Shown here piece by piece: positions 1-9,069 of a stretch of DNA of 64,000 nucleotides. The position numbers and the translations under genes were made by a program. Positions within the stretch are counted from its first letter, which is position 1; each line of letters opens with the position of its first letter. The DNA comes from Paenibacillus sp. GSMTC-2017 (GTDB taxonomy: Bacteria > Bacillota > Bacilli > Paenibacillales > Paenibacillaceae), in contig NZ_JAECMT010000001.1 in NCBI RefSeq assembly GCF_016019935.1, forward strand, positions 1,430,774 to 1,494,773, given 5' to 3'. Under the pieces are notes generated by a model. The model was not told where the DNA came from. It saw only the letters and a list, made by a program, of their open reading frames with translations, and searched no databases.

Positions 1-60
1 GTCAGTTGTTAATTTTATGCGAAGCCAGTCAGGCTTTTGAAGCTTCTCACGTTGTTTCAT
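1..60 (-). CDS. lipA: Lipoyl synthase LipA, N-terminal fragment (runs off left edge)
   Basis: Only the first 20 codons are in the window. They read M-K-Q-R-E-K-L-Q-K-P-D-W-L-R-I-K-L, and the KPDWLRIKL stretch matches the start of bacterial lipoyl synthases (KPEWLKIKL in bacilli). LipA is a radical-SAM enzyme that inserts two sulfurs into protein-bound octanoate. The radical-SAM cysteines lie outside the window. The gene is divergent from the deoR-like gene. In Bacillus lipA sits near lytH and yunB, both of which are also here, which supports the call. The identification rests on a short segment plus context. Confidence 0.7.
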   Translation of the reverse strand, partial: MKQREKLQKPDWLRIKLTTD

Positions 61-221
61 TCCACATTACCTGCTTTCACGATCAGTTATAAGTTTACGG
101 CATTGTCAACATTATAACATGTCTGGGACAGAAAAAGTATTGTCAAGCCCTCTAATGATAGCGCACAATCTATAGTTTATTGGAATGTTTTCTATCGCAA
201 TATGAGATATATGAATTTTAC

Positions 222-249
222 TTGAAATTTCCAAAGAAGTGCTTATAAT
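222..249 (+). promoter_or_regulatory. SigmaA-type promoter of the deoR-like gene
   Basis: TTGAAA (222-227) and TATAAT (244-249) are separated by 16 bp and lie about 65 bp upstream of the DeoR-family start codon. Seen in sequence; activity is inferred. Confidence 0.6.
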
Positions 250-312
250 CAGTAATATGACTTACAATTACTTAATTTAACTTAAGTGAATATGCAGGAA
301 GGAGCGTTTACA

Positions 313-1089
313 ATGTTCCAAGAGGAACGGTTGGTCGCTATTTTGAACTATTTACAAGAAAAACAACGGATTGAAGTAGATGAAATATGTAGCCTGCTCA
401 ATATCTCACGGGATACAGCAAGACGGGATATTATCAAACTTGAACAACAAGGAAGTATTTTACGAACTCGTGGAGGAGCAATACTTCCCCCAATGTCCAA
501 GGACTTTCCAAACTATGAGCAGAGAATGCAGCAAAACCTCACTTCAAAACAAACGATTGGTCAGCTAGCTGCAACGCTTATTCATGATGGTGATTATCTG
601 TATATGGATGCCTCTACAACTGTTCGCCATACCGTAGAGTTTATGACTAGCAAGATGAATGCAATTGTAACCAATTCCATTCATACTGCTGACGTGCTTG
701 CCCACAAAGAGGGAATGCGCATCCATCTGCTTGGTGGGATATTTCATAATGAAAATCGCTTTGTATATGGACAGAGAGCCATCGATATGCTCGGTGATTA
801 TCAAATAGAAAAAGCATTTCTTGGCGCATGCGGTATCACGGCTGACGGACTTTCAACCTACTTTGAAGAAGAACGTTTTCTTATCCGTAAAATTATAGAG
901 CAGTCAGAACAAGTTATTATACTTGCTGATTCCAACAAATTTGGTAAAAAGTTATTTCATCGTATTGCCAATCTTGCAGAAATCGATATCATTGTTACGA
1001 ATGAGACACCTGACGAGCAAATGAGAGCACAACTGGAAGCTTTGGAGGTAGACATTATGGTTGCTGGGGAGCATGTTGAGCAACAATAG
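313..1089 (+). CDS. DeoR-family transcriptional regulator
   Basis: This is a sugar-phosphate-responsive repressor of the DeoR/GlpR type, 258 residues. The N-terminal winged helix (about residues 5-58) has the family pattern R-R-D-I-I-K-L-E followed by R-G-G-A. The C-terminal DeoR sensor domain resembles ribose-5-phosphate isomerase and contains G-A-C-G-I and A-D-S-N-K-F-G-K near residue 205. The start at 313 is chosen because GGAAGGAG lies about 8 bp upstream; the frame is open from a GTG at 286. It is followed by a HAD phosphatase and an MFS permease on the same strand, so it probably controls a small sugar-phosphate or carbohydrate locus. The ligand cannot be told. Confidence 0.9.
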   Translation: MFQEERLVAILNYLQEKQRIEVDEICSLLNISRDTARRDIIKLEQQGSILRTRGGAILPPMSKDFPNYEQRMQQNLTSKQTIGQLAATLIHDGDYLYMDASTTVRHTVEFMTSKMNAIVTNSIHTADVLAHKEGMRIHLLGGIFHNENRFVYGQRAIDMLGDYQIEKAFLGACGITADGLSTYFEEERFLIRKIIEQSEQVIILADSNKFGKKLFHRIANLAEIDIIVTNETPDEQMRAQLEALEVDIMVAGEHVEQQ

Positions 1090-1136
1090 CTGCCGTATTT
1101 ATTTCATATAACTTTGAACAATGCGGAGGGATTTAT

Positions 1137-1766
1137 ATGTATTCATGTATCATTTTTGACGTAGATGGAACGATCATCAATACCGAAAAAGCGGTTATCG
1201 GTTCACTTCAAAAAACGCTCAAAGACCTGCTAGGACGTAATTTCGCAAGGGAAGAACTGGCCTTTGTACTTGGCATACCAGGATCAATTTCGCTACCCAT
1301 GCTAGGAATTCAAAATGTTGATGAAGCGAACATCCTCTGGAACGATTATATGAAGCAATTTTATACAGACATACATGTCTATCCGAACTTTGACCTTGTA
1401 TTAAAAACGTTGCATGACGCGAATATAAAGACAGGAATCGTCACATCTAAGACGAAACAGCAACTGCAAGATGATTTTATCCCGTTTGGTCTTATGAAAT
1501 ATTTGCCGTTTGCCGTAACCGCAGACGATACACTGAAACATAAACCGAACCCAGATCCACTTCATAAATTTATTGAAATATCTCGTGTAGAAAAATCTGA
1601 AGCTATCTATATCGGCGATACAGTATACGACATGCAGTGCGCAGCTGACGCCGGTATCGACTTCGGTCTTGCTTTATGGGGTGCTCCTTCAGTTGATGGC
1701 ATACATGCTCAATATAAATTAGAAGATCCTTTAGACATTTTAAAACTTATTTCACCTGCACATTGA
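1137..1766 (+). CDS. HAD-superfamily hydrolase (phosphoglycolate phosphatase-like)
   Basis: Cytoplasmic phosphatase of 209 residues. HAD motif I is F-D-V-D-G-T (residues 7-12, nucleophile and acid aspartates), motif II is V-T-S-K (near 102), motif III is the lysine of K-H-K-P-N-P, and motif IV is I-G-D-T-V-Y-D. A helical cap between motifs I and II (about 15-80) places it in the PGP/PpaX/beta-phosphoglucomutase group. The RBS GCGGAGGG lies just upstream. It sits 47 bp after the DeoR regulator, which suggests co-transcription and removal of a sugar-phosphate signal. The substrate is unknown. Confidence 0.88.
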   Translation: MYSCIIFDVDGTIINTEKAVIGSLQKTLKDLLGRNFAREELAFVLGIPGSISLPMLGIQNVDEANILWNDYMKQFYTDIHVYPNFDLVLKTLHDANIKTGIVTSKTKQQLQDDFIPFGLMKYLPFAVTADDTLKHKPNPDPLHKFIEISRVEKSEAIYIGDTVYDMQCAADAGIDFGLALWGAPSVDGIHAQYKLEDPLDILKLISPAH

Positions 1767-1840
1767 TAATTTTTTCAATAAAACACACTAATCATTGCTG
1801 TAACTAAAGCAGAAATTTCGTAACGAAGAGGGAATGCGCC

Positions 1841-3061
1841 ATGTCATCAAGTATTAGAAAAATATTTATAATGAACATCATCAGCTCCATCATCTACATT
1901 TATGTGGGCATATTTATTAATTTGTACATTTGGGAAGCTGGGCAAAGTATTTCGGATGTAGCCTGGTACAATATCGTATTATTTACAGGCTGGAGCATCT
2001 CGTATGGGTGTGGGACATTCCTTGTTCATAAACTCGGTATGCGGAAGCTGATAACGATTTCTGCGATTAGTGTTGGATTAGCATTCGCTTTATTAGCTTG
2101 GATGCCTCCTTTTGAAAAAATATGGTGGCTCGCTTCCATTGCACTGCCTGTTGGATTAAGCTGGGGCTTATATTCAGCAACACAAAACATTAGTTTAACG
2201 ATTATCGGCCGAGATAACGACTTCTCTGTATATTTTGCCTATAGTACACTTGCTGGCCAAGTGCTGTCGATGATTGTACCCATTATTTATGCACAAGTCA
2301 TATTGAAGTTTGGTTATTCTGCTTCATTTATTGCAATGATTGTTTTTGTAATTATCATGATTATTTATGCTAAACTGCTCCCTCATTTGCCTAAAGAGGA
2401 AAGTCGTATTTCAACTCAAGGTAACAGTGGGGAACCAACTTTAAGCCCATTAGGTATTTTTAAACAAGTTGGTAAGCAGATGATGCAGCCCAAATACTTT
2501 TGGCTAACTTTTAGCATTTTTGCGGCTGGTATATTTCTTCAATTCCAGAACTTATTTACGTTACTATTTACTTTTTCCGTTACACAAGACAAAACGCTCA
2601 TTTCATTATTGAATGCTTTATATACTCTTGCTGGTGTTGGTGCTCTGTTCTTATATAAACGGATAAAACTTACAAATATGAAATGGCTTTGGATTGGTGC
2701 TGCACTACTTAGCTTTGGATTTATCATTGTTACGATACCGATGCCTACAGCTTCTGCCAAATCAATTTTGCTCATATCTTCAAACGTCATTTCTGCAATT
2801 GGTATGTTATTATTCGCTTCCACTTGGAATGCTATAACCTTTAACTCCATTCGTTTTCTTAGCGATCAACAAAGGACGATGTTTCTCGTTTGGCGGGAGT
2901 GGCTGCTTTGTATTTCCCGGATCTTGCTTTTGACGATCGTGCTTTCATTGAGCGATCTCAGTGGTTGGTTATTTAATGTAATAGTCGCATTCACGGTAAT
3001 TAGTCTTCTGACGATTCCACTAACGATGAATATCGCAATAAAACGGATCGATCGAAATTGA
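1841..3061 (+). CDS. MFS transporter
   Basis: Integral membrane protein of 406 residues with about 12 hydrophobic segments in two halves, split by a polar central loop near residues 185-210 (K-L-L-P-H-L-P-K-E-E onward). No strong substrate motif is visible. It follows the DeoR regulator and HAD phosphatase in the same direction with an RBS (AGAGGGAA), so the three may form one locus handling a small metabolite. The region after the stop codon has no clear intrinsic terminator before lytH. Confidence 0.85.
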   Translation: MSSSIRKIFIMNIISSIIYIYVGIFINLYIWEAGQSISDVAWYNIVLFTGWSISYGCGTFLVHKLGMRKLITISAISVGLAFALLAWMPPFEKIWWLASIALPVGLSWGLYSATQNISLTIIGRDNDFSVYFAYSTLAGQVLSMIVPIIYAQVILKFGYSASFIAMIVFVIIMIIYAKLLPHLPKEESRISTQGNSGEPTLSPLGIFKQVGKQMMQPKYFWLTFSIFAAGIFLQFQNLFTLLFTFSVTQDKTLISLLNALYTLAGVGALFLYKRIKLTNMKWLWIGAALLSFGFIIVTIPMPTASAKSILLISSNVISAIGMLLFASTWNAITFNSIRFLSDQQRTMFLVWREWLLCISRILLLTIVLSLSDLSGWLFNVIVAFTVISLLTIPLTMNIAIKRIDRN

Positions 3062-3186
3062 GCCCTAACATTCAACCACTAATTTTCATGTTGAGCTATT
3101 TATCGTCCTTTGAATTTGTTGGATAAAAACCAATCATTTGCAAATCATACCTTTATGACCGTCATACTTCTGAAAGGGTGAGACGA

Positions 3187-4233
3187 TTGAAGGTAATGAT
3201 TCCGATGACAGCAGCATTTGTAGCTCTAACGCTGCTCTTATCTCCAACATGTTCGACGGCTAAAGCTTCATCTGCGATAACACAATTCCGTAAAGATGAT
3301 TCGATCAATACGACCAGCCAAAATCCATACGATACTCAGCGCGAATTGTATAACAAACTCAGCATCGTCACTGATGTCGAATGGTATTGGGTCGCTGCAG
3401 TTGATCAGTACGAAAGATCGATGTCTAAAGCTCGCCCGAAGGCTCGACCTTTATTAGGAGAGACAGTTGGTGTATTTATCGATAAGGAGCGATGGGCAGG
3501 TATGTTGAACCCCGATGATGAGGATAATTCACCACTCTCCATTCAATGGTTCAATGGTATCGGCAAAGATGGAGATGGAAATGGTGTCGCTGAACGCAAT
3601 AGTGATTTTGACCTTCTCTATTCGCTCATCCGTCATGTGTCTGGCCAAGGAACGTCTGATGAACAGTTCCCTATTGGATTATGGGATTATTATCAGAACA
3701 GCCGGTCCGTTCAACGTATCGAACAATTCGCAGCAATCTATAAGCATTATGGGAAACTTAATCTGTATGATCATGCTTTCCCACTTCCAATCGGCAATAA
3801 TTACTCCTATAAAGATACATGGGGAGATAAGAGGGGCTGGGGAGGTCGGCGAATTCATGAAGGGACAGATATTTTTGCTGGGCACGGGACCCCAGTTCGA
3901 AGCACCTGTTATGGGATAATTGAAATTATGGGATGGAACCGCTTTGGGGGATGGCGAATTGGTATTCGCGACTTGAACAATCATTATCACTATTACGCAC
4001 ACCTATCCGGGTTCGACAAAACGATTAAAGTTGGCGATATCGTTGAGCCTGGGCAAGTCGTTGGTTGGGTAGGCAGTTCTGGCTACGGAAATCCGGGTAC
4101 TTCCGGCAAATTCCCACCTCATTTGCATTATGGAGTGTACAGTGATCGTGGTCTTATCGAGTGGGCATTCGATCCATATCCAATGCTTCGGCGCTGGGAG
4201 CAAGCGGAGTGGAGAAGTCGGAGATCTAAGTAG
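3187..4233 (+). CDS. lytH: M23 peptidase, LytH-like L-Ala-D-Glu endopeptidase (YunA)
   Basis: Peptidoglycan endopeptidase. In Bacillus subtilis LytH is made in the mother cell or forespore and trims spore-cortex stem peptides to single L-alanine. An N-terminal signal peptide or anchor (about 25 residues ending near T-A-K-A-S) is followed by a LytH-type region with W-Y-W-V-A-A-V-D-Q-Y-E-R. The C-terminal LytM/M23 domain has the zinc ligands H-x-x-x-D in H-E-G-T-D and H-x-H in P-P-H-L-H-Y-G. Length and the tract G-T-D-I-F-A-G-H-G fit LytH. The TTG at 3187 is preferred because GAAAGGG lies 9 bp upstream; a GTG at 3178 abuts that RBS. Nearness to lipA and yunB matches Bacillus. Confidence 0.88.
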   Translation: MKVMIPMTAAFVALTLLLSPTCSTAKASSAITQFRKDDSINTTSQNPYDTQRELYNKLSIVTDVEWYWVAAVDQYERSMSKARPKARPLLGETVGVFIDKERWAGMLNPDDEDNSPLSIQWFNGIGKDGDGNGVAERNSDFDLLYSLIRHVSGQGTSDEQFPIGLWDYYQNSRSVQRIEQFAAIYKHYGKLNLYDHAFPLPIGNNYSYKDTWGDKRGWGGRRIHEGTDIFAGHGTPVRSTCYGIIEIMGWNRFGGWRIGIRDLNNHYHYYAHLSGFDKTIKVGDIVEPGQVVGWVGSSGYGNPGTSGKFPPHLHYGVYSDRGLIEWAFDPYPMLRRWEQAEWRSRRSK

Positions 4234-4282
4234 TAATGTTATAGTTAAAGTGGCTCGGTAATCAATAAGTAGAAAAGTTCGA

Positions 4283-4321
4283 AAAAGCTGGCATCGATAT
4301 TTAATCGGTGTCAGCTTTTTT
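4283..4321 (+). terminator. Intrinsic terminator after lytH
   Basis: Hairpin with arms AAAAGCTGgCatCGAT and ATCGgtGtCAGCTTTT around ATTTA, followed by a T-run. Confidence 0.8.
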
Positions 4322-4541
4322 AGCATTCTTTAGGTGTTCGCACTCATGCTCTGATGCTTAATAAAATCGATTAGGTCGATTATAAGTAGAGTTGCGACTA
4401 GTTATATATCCTTTAAGCCTACTATTCGATCTATCCCTATTCAATATGATCATGTTACACGTATTCTAAGAAATATGTACATATCCACCTAGCGACAGTC
4501 ATAACATGAACTACCTAACAAATTTCTGTGGAGGTCTGCCC
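4322..4541. other. Intergenic region, no gene seen
   Basis: The region lies between the lytH terminator and the alpha/beta hydrolase. It is AT-rich with no convincing ORF. It must contain the promoter of the hydrolase, but no clear consensus boxes were identified. Confidence 0.5.
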
Positions 4542-5351
4542 ATGTATATTGAAGTCGAAAAAGGTGTTCATATCTTTGTACAGGATATCGACCCCGGTCC
4601 TGGCAGCAAACCTATTTTTTTCGTTCACGGCTGGCCTTTAAATCATCAGATGTACGAATACCAATTCAACGTACTGCCAGAGCATGGTTTCCGATGTATT
4701 AGTATGGATATTCGCGGCAATGGACAATCCTCGAAGCCATGGCACGGTTATTCTTATGACCGATTAGCGGACGATCTGGCTATCGTTTTAAACACACTGC
4801 AGATAGAAAATGCGACATTGGTTGGTTTTTCTGTTGGCGGTGCCATTTCCATCCGTTATATGTCTCGTTATAGAGGACGCCATATTAACAAATTGGCATT
4901 AATTGATGCTGTTTCTCCCTCCTTTGTTAAAGCTCCCGATTCACCATACGGGGTTACGAAGGAGCAAGCAGACGCCCTTATTAATCAAATGTATGTCAAC
5001 ATGCCAAAGTTTCTGAGCGATGTGTCTTTAATGTTCTTTAATCGAAATCTGGGAACAGCTACATTAGATTGGTTTGTGAATCTTGGTTTCCAATCTGCTT
5101 CATATGCACTTATAAAAATATTACAAGAAGCGGCAAGGCAAAATGTTACTCGAGATCTAGCACAAATCAATGTCCCTACAGCAATCTTTCATGGCGTACA
5201 TGATCAACTCATTCCACTCAAAAGTGCCGAGCTCACTCAGCAGCAGATCCGGGGTTCTAAGTTGTATCCTCTGGATAACAGTGGTCACGGGTCACCGATC
5301 TGTCAAGCCGATGACTTAAACAAAGGGCTTATGAATTTTGTAAATAGTTAA
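4542..5351 (+). CDS. Alpha/beta-fold hydrolase (non-heme chloroperoxidase/esterase-like)
   Basis: Soluble hydrolase of 269 residues. The oxyanion-hole motif is F-V-H-G-W-P-L near residue 28, the nucleophile elbow is G-F-S-V-G-G with Ser97, the acid is in H-G-V-H-D-Q-L-I-P, and the catalytic histidine is in N-S-G-H-G-S-P near 255. The pattern fits the arylesterase/chloroperoxidase branch. The start at 4542 is chosen because GGAGG lies 8 bp upstream, rather than the upstream ATG at 4506, which has no RBS. It is monocistronic and ends at a bidirectional terminator. The substrate is unknown. Confidence 0.85.
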   Translation: MYIEVEKGVHIFVQDIDPGPGSKPIFFVHGWPLNHQMYEYQFNVLPEHGFRCISMDIRGNGQSSKPWHGYSYDRLADDLAIVLNTLQIENATLVGFSVGGAISIRYMSRYRGRHINKLALIDAVSPSFVKAPDSPYGVTKEQADALINQMYVNMPKFLSDVSLMFFNRNLGTATLDWFVNLGFQSASYALIKILQEAARQNVTRDLAQINVPTAIFHGVHDQLIPLKSAELTQQQIRGSKLYPLDNSGHGSPICQADDLNKGLMNFVNS

Positions 5352-5383
5352 TTCGCTACATTCGTATATTACACGGGATTGAA

Positions 5384-5416
5384 AACAGGGAAGCGATTTT
5401 TCGCCTCCCTGTTTTT
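5384..5416. terminator. Bidirectional terminator between hydrolase and yunB
   Basis: Arms AACAGGGaaGCGA and TCGCctCCCTGTT form a strong hairpin with a T-run on the right and an A-run on the left, between two convergent genes. Confidence 0.8.
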
Positions 5417-5468
5417 ATGTTATTACTACACTGACGCTGTCCAATGATCGGGATATAGATGAGAAAAT

Positions 5469-6566
5469 CTACTCCGCTGACGACTCGGTTTCATGCGTTG
5501 CATCAACTTCACCTGCTGCCCCAGCTTCATTTCCTGCCTCTTTCCCACCTTCTGCGCCCGACTCGCTTTCATTCGGATTAGAAGTAACTCCCGAACCTGG
5601 TGCAAGCGGCACAGAAATATTAGGTGCTTGTTGCGCCGTATCTCCTACAGCTTTTCCTGTGCTGTCGTAATAATACATAGGCACATCGCCAACGACGAGC
5701 AAATATGAGATAGGAATTTCCGTCTCAACAATTTGCGGCTCTGTATCAAACGGAATAATAATTGACACCTCTGCAACAACCTTTATATAAACCTCCACAA
5801 GCACCATATTGATCGCTGCGTTCCTCTCGCGTGTACTCAGTTCCACTTTAACCGCGCCAACTGGCTCGAATTTAACAGGAACTCTAGGGCCAAACGACGA
5901 GATAATCGCACTGTTAAGCGCATGACCAATCGGAATATGCTCAGGAATATCTTTAATTTCACTTAACGTAGACTGGACCGTTTCAATTGTCTGTGAAGTG
6001 ATGCTCATATGTTCCGCATAGTTGAGCATAAATCCAGATATTTTGCCATTACCGTTCATCTTCCAATCGATCAGTTTTTCGGATTCTGACTTGCGGGCGA
6101 CTTGTTCAGTTATCGCTTTATTAATCGCTTGTGTGGCAACCTGCTTCACCCTTACTTTGGCAATCGTCATAAGCGGTGGACGCAAATTTCTTTCTATAAA
6201 AATAAATGAAGGAATAGAAAGCAACATCATAAATACGATAAACATGAGAAAAATCTTTCTCTTTCGCATACGTGGACGAACACGCGGCTCCCGAGTTCCC
6301 CAAGATGGTGTAGCACTTTTCTTCACGCCTTGACGTCCAAAAGAAAAGCTAGCCCTAGCCCCTTTGCTTCCCCAACTTGTTGCGGGTTTACTTGAACTTT
6401 GCCGCATCCCCCACTTCATACCGCTATTTCTAGTAGGAGCAGGCTTAGACTTACCACTTCCCCAACTAACTGTCTTCACTCGTTTGAAGGATTTGCCCTG
6501 AAATAAATTGAACTGAAAGCCTCGTGGCGGTCCAAACCGCCAGCCTTTCTTCCCCCATTTGGCCAT
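5469..6566 (-). CDS. yunB: Sporulation protein YunB, with long basic N-terminal extension
   Basis: The core of YunB, a sigmaE/sigmaK-dependent spore-formation protein, is recognisable: a membrane anchor (about 105-130 after R-M-R-K-R-K-I-F), then V-K-Q-V-A-T-Q-A-I-N-K-A-I and P-I-G-H-A-L-N-S, as in Bacillus YunB of about 250 residues. Here the protein has 365 residues. A cytoplasmic extension of about 100 residues is very basic and repeats an aromatic-glycine motif (K-W-G-K, S-W-G-S, K-W-G-M, S-W-G-S, S-W-G-T), and an acidic Glu/Ala/Gly tail ends the protein. The start at 6566 is chosen because GAGGAGGCG precedes it. It is near lytH and lipA, as in Bacillus. Confidence 0.88.
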   Translation of the reverse strand: MAKWGKKGWRFGPPRGFQFNLFQGKSFKRVKTVSWGSGKSKPAPTRNSGMKWGMRQSSSKPATSWGSKGARASFSFGRQGVKKSATPSWGTREPRVRPRMRKRKIFLMFIVFMMLLSIPSFIFIERNLRPPLMTIAKVRVKQVATQAINKAITEQVARKSESEKLIDWKMNGNGKISGFMLNYAEHMSITSQTIETVQSTLSEIKDIPEHIPIGHALNSAIISSFGPRVPVKFEPVGAVKVELSTRERNAAINMVLVEVYIKVVAEVSIIIPFDTEPQIVETEIPISYLLVVGDVPMYYYDSTGKAVGDTAQQAPNISVPLAPGSGVTSNPNESESGAEGGKEAGNEAGAAGEVDATHETESSAE

Positions 6567-6725
6567 ATCGGCTCGCCTCCTCGTACCCTGTCCAACGACT
6601 CTATCCATACTTATGCGGGATTAGGGTAAAAAAGAAGGTATGCCGAATCGTATAGTTGTTCATTACACTAGGATACGTTAGACTAAAGCAGGAACAAATA
6701 GACGTCGATTCAAAGGAGTGTACTC

Positions 6726-6941
6726 ATGTCTCTTCACTTTAAGCTAATGACTGATTCCGATTTTCAGGAAGTTCTCGATAAACAAGTAAAAGTTCGAGTG
6801 TTTAAAGATAATCATATCGTAGATGCAAGCTCTCTTATCGTTCGCTTCGATGAGCGATTAGTTGTGACACAATCTGGTGTCAGCGATCTCATGTATCATA
6901 ATCGCGGGGAATGTGAATTTTTTGAGCTAAGAAAGCGGTAA
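6726..6941 (+). CDS. Small conserved-looking hypothetical protein (71 aa)
   Basis: A good AAAGGAG lies 9 bp before the ATG and a terminator lies right after the stop, so this is a real gene. The 71-residue product is soluble, with V-K-V-R-V-F-K-D-N and a C-terminal G-E-C-E-F-F-E-L. It shows no membrane segment and no motif that I can assign. It is divergent from yunB. Confidence 0.7.
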   Translation: MSLHFKLMTDSDFQEVLDKQVKVRVFKDNHIVDASSLIVRFDERLVVTQSGVSDLMYHNRGECEFFELRKR

Positions 6942-6957
6942 ATAACGACGTCTAAAC

Positions 6958-6992
6958 AAAAAGGGATGTCTCACAAGTGAGATATCCCTTTT
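6958..6992. terminator. Bidirectional terminator
   Basis: Arms AAGGGATgTCTCAC and GTGAGAtATCCCTT are followed by TTTTC on the plus strand and preceded by an A-run. It serves the small ORF and possibly the ABC permease on the other strand. Confidence 0.8.
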
Positions 6993-7128
6993 CATATCAA
7001 AAATCAACCACCGAATAAGTACATTTATATGGTTAGAATCCTCAAAAATCTGCTCCTTCTAGAGAATAAGCGTATTTATGTGCTTAAAACTCGACTTTAT
7101 CGATTGGAGCAAGATAATAAGTGTATTT

Positions 7129-9069
7129 CTACGTTAACTTCCTCCGCATATGCCCAAGATAACGTGATCGAATAAGGAAGAAATAAATGATTTGAACAGC
7201 AAGAAACGCTCCATAAATATAAAGTGCGTGTTTCAACATCGGTAGCTGCACAAGATTACCCATATTTACGAAAGCAATGGTACTATGAACGGCACCTATT
7301 ACAAATGGCAAGAAGAACATAAGTAAAAGTTGTCTTGTGACTAATCTCCCTAGCTCTTTGCTACTTAATCCGATTTTTCCAATCATCTCATATTGCTTTT
7401 CGTCCCGATCTAAATCCGCATACAAGCGGAAGTAAATAAAGCTGGCAGCAAAGGTGAAAAACACAACTGCAACGAGAACACTTATTATTAGCAATATACC
7501 ATTTAGTTGCTTTGCATTATACCAATCTACCACTAATGCGGACAAGACAATTTGCAGAGTGGATTCATTTTCAGTCGAACCCTCTACTTTCTCTACTTTC
7601 AGATCCTTATCTACCGTTGATTGAAGCTCCCTAGCAATAGGAAGTGTTTTCTCCCATTCAGGCATCACATAATAGACGGTTGATTGAGTAGCTTTGTTCG
7701 AAGATATCGAAGCATATATGACATCCGGAACGATAATCGTATCGATTGCAACTGGAAGAATATAATCATTTACTCTTTCCTTAAGTTCCAGCCCCGTTAT
7801 TTGCTTTCCCTCTAACAAACTTGAATCAACAACAAAATCTACATGATTAGATTTACCCTTCCTGCCGATGGAGCCTGATAGAATAAACATTTGATCATCG
7901 TTTAATGTCCTTTGCTTATAATTAAGCAGCTTTGCAAGTTTATTGTATTCCGAAAGTCTAATAACAGGGTATTTGTCATCGTTATTTGTTTCTACTGCCG
8001 TTTTTTCAAATATAAATCCCTCTTCTTGCAAAGCCCCGTCAATACTATTCAAATGCTTCTCCGTCAGCTCACTGCCTGGATAAGTCACGTAAGTAAAGGC
8101 ATACGGGTTTTCCCGCTCTGAGCGATCAGGATCACCAATGACTAGGCAAACACCCACACCCGAAAATGCTACTGCCATGACCGTAGCCACCATAAAAAAC
8201 ATAATCGCATTATCTTTCATCCGGTAAGCAAGATCAGTGAACGTTAACAAATTAACTTTGCGGAAAAATAGTCCTTCACGGCGTTTAAGTGCACGAATAA
8301 CATAAACGCTTAGCTGCGTGAACAAAAAATAAGTACCTAATACGACACAACCAACCGCAGAGGCAATAAGCCATAAATAGTAAGCATCGTTATTAACGAA
8401 ATGAAACACCATGCCATAACCTGCACCTATCAATACGATAGAAAGCAAAGTTAGCAGAAGCGATGCTTTCGGCTCTGGCCTTGGCTTCTCATCCGACTTA
8501 ATAAGTTCCAGCACCTCATTGCGTCTACCAATTCTAGTCGTTAATAGGGAGATCACAATGAAAAGAAGAGTAAATGCACCTGCCGTCATCCAGATTGCTT
8601 GAAATGGAATATAAAAAGCTAACCCCTCTTCGAGCATAAGTAACCGTGAGCTAGCTAGCAACATTAATTTCGTACACAATACGCCTACTAAAATACCACC
8701 TACAATTGCAGCTGTTCCAATGATCATATTTTCGATAAAAGTGAGTTTCTTTCGTTGTGACTCCGACATGCCAAGTATAGCGAGAATGCCAAATTCCTTC
8801 TTCCGCACCTTCAGAAATGCACTTGTTGAATAGAGCAGAAACAGAAATGAAAAGATGAAGATCAAATACTGTGACACTTTAAGCCCCATCGTCCCAAGGT
8901 AAGAAGCAACTCCGCTGCTAGATTTCAATTGGCCTTGCAGATCTGGATGAAATAGCAACACGGCGTAGATAAAAAATACCATAACAGAGAAAGCACTACT
9001 CAAAAAGTGAGCCGCGTACGTTCTTTTTTTGCGGATGACATTTCTAAACGCGAACTGTCGGAAATTCAT
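7129..9069 (-). CDS. BceB-type ABC transporter permease (antimicrobial peptide detoxification)
   Basis: Membrane subunit of 646 residues. It has the BceB plan: one N-terminal TM, an FtsX-like block of three TMs (about 60-175), more TMs, a large extracellular domain of about 200 residues (about 320-530) that recognises the peptide or its target, and a final FtsX block. It starts inside the end of the ATPase gene (25 bp overlap), so the two are translationally coupled. Family members both remove cell-wall-targeting peptides such as bacitracin or lantibiotics and act as the sensor for their histidine kinase. The specific drug cannot be read from sequence. Confidence 0.9.
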   Translation of the reverse strand: MNFRQFAFRNVIRKKRTYAAHFLSSAFSVMVFFIYAVLLFHPDLQGQLKSSSGVASYLGTMGLKVSQYLIFIFSFLFLLYSTSAFLKVRKKEFGILAILGMSESQRKKLTFIENMIIGTAAIVGGILVGVLCTKLMLLASSRLLMLEEGLAFYIPFQAIWMTAGAFTLLFIVISLLTTRIGRRNEVLELIKSDEKPRPEPKASLLLTLLSIVLIGAGYGMVFHFVNNDAYYLWLIASAVGCVVLGTYFLFTQLSVYVIRALKRREGLFFRKVNLLTFTDLAYRMKDNAIMFFMVATVMAVAFSGVGVCLVIGDPDRSERENPYAFTYVTYPGSELTEKHLNSIDGALQEEGFIFEKTAVETNNDDKYPVIRLSEYNKLAKLLNYKQRTLNDDQMFILSGSIGRKGKSNHVDFVVDSSLLEGKQITGLELKERVNDYILPVAIDTIIVPDVIYASISSNKATQSTVYYVMPEWEKTLPIARELQSTVDKDLKVEKVEGSTENESTLQIVLSALVVDWYNAKQLNGILLIISVLVAVVFFTFAASFIYFRLYADLDRDEKQYEMIGKIGLSSKELGRLVTRQLLLMFFLPFVIGAVHSTIAFVNMGNLVQLPMLKHALYIYGAFLAVQIIYFFLIRSRYLGHMRRKLT

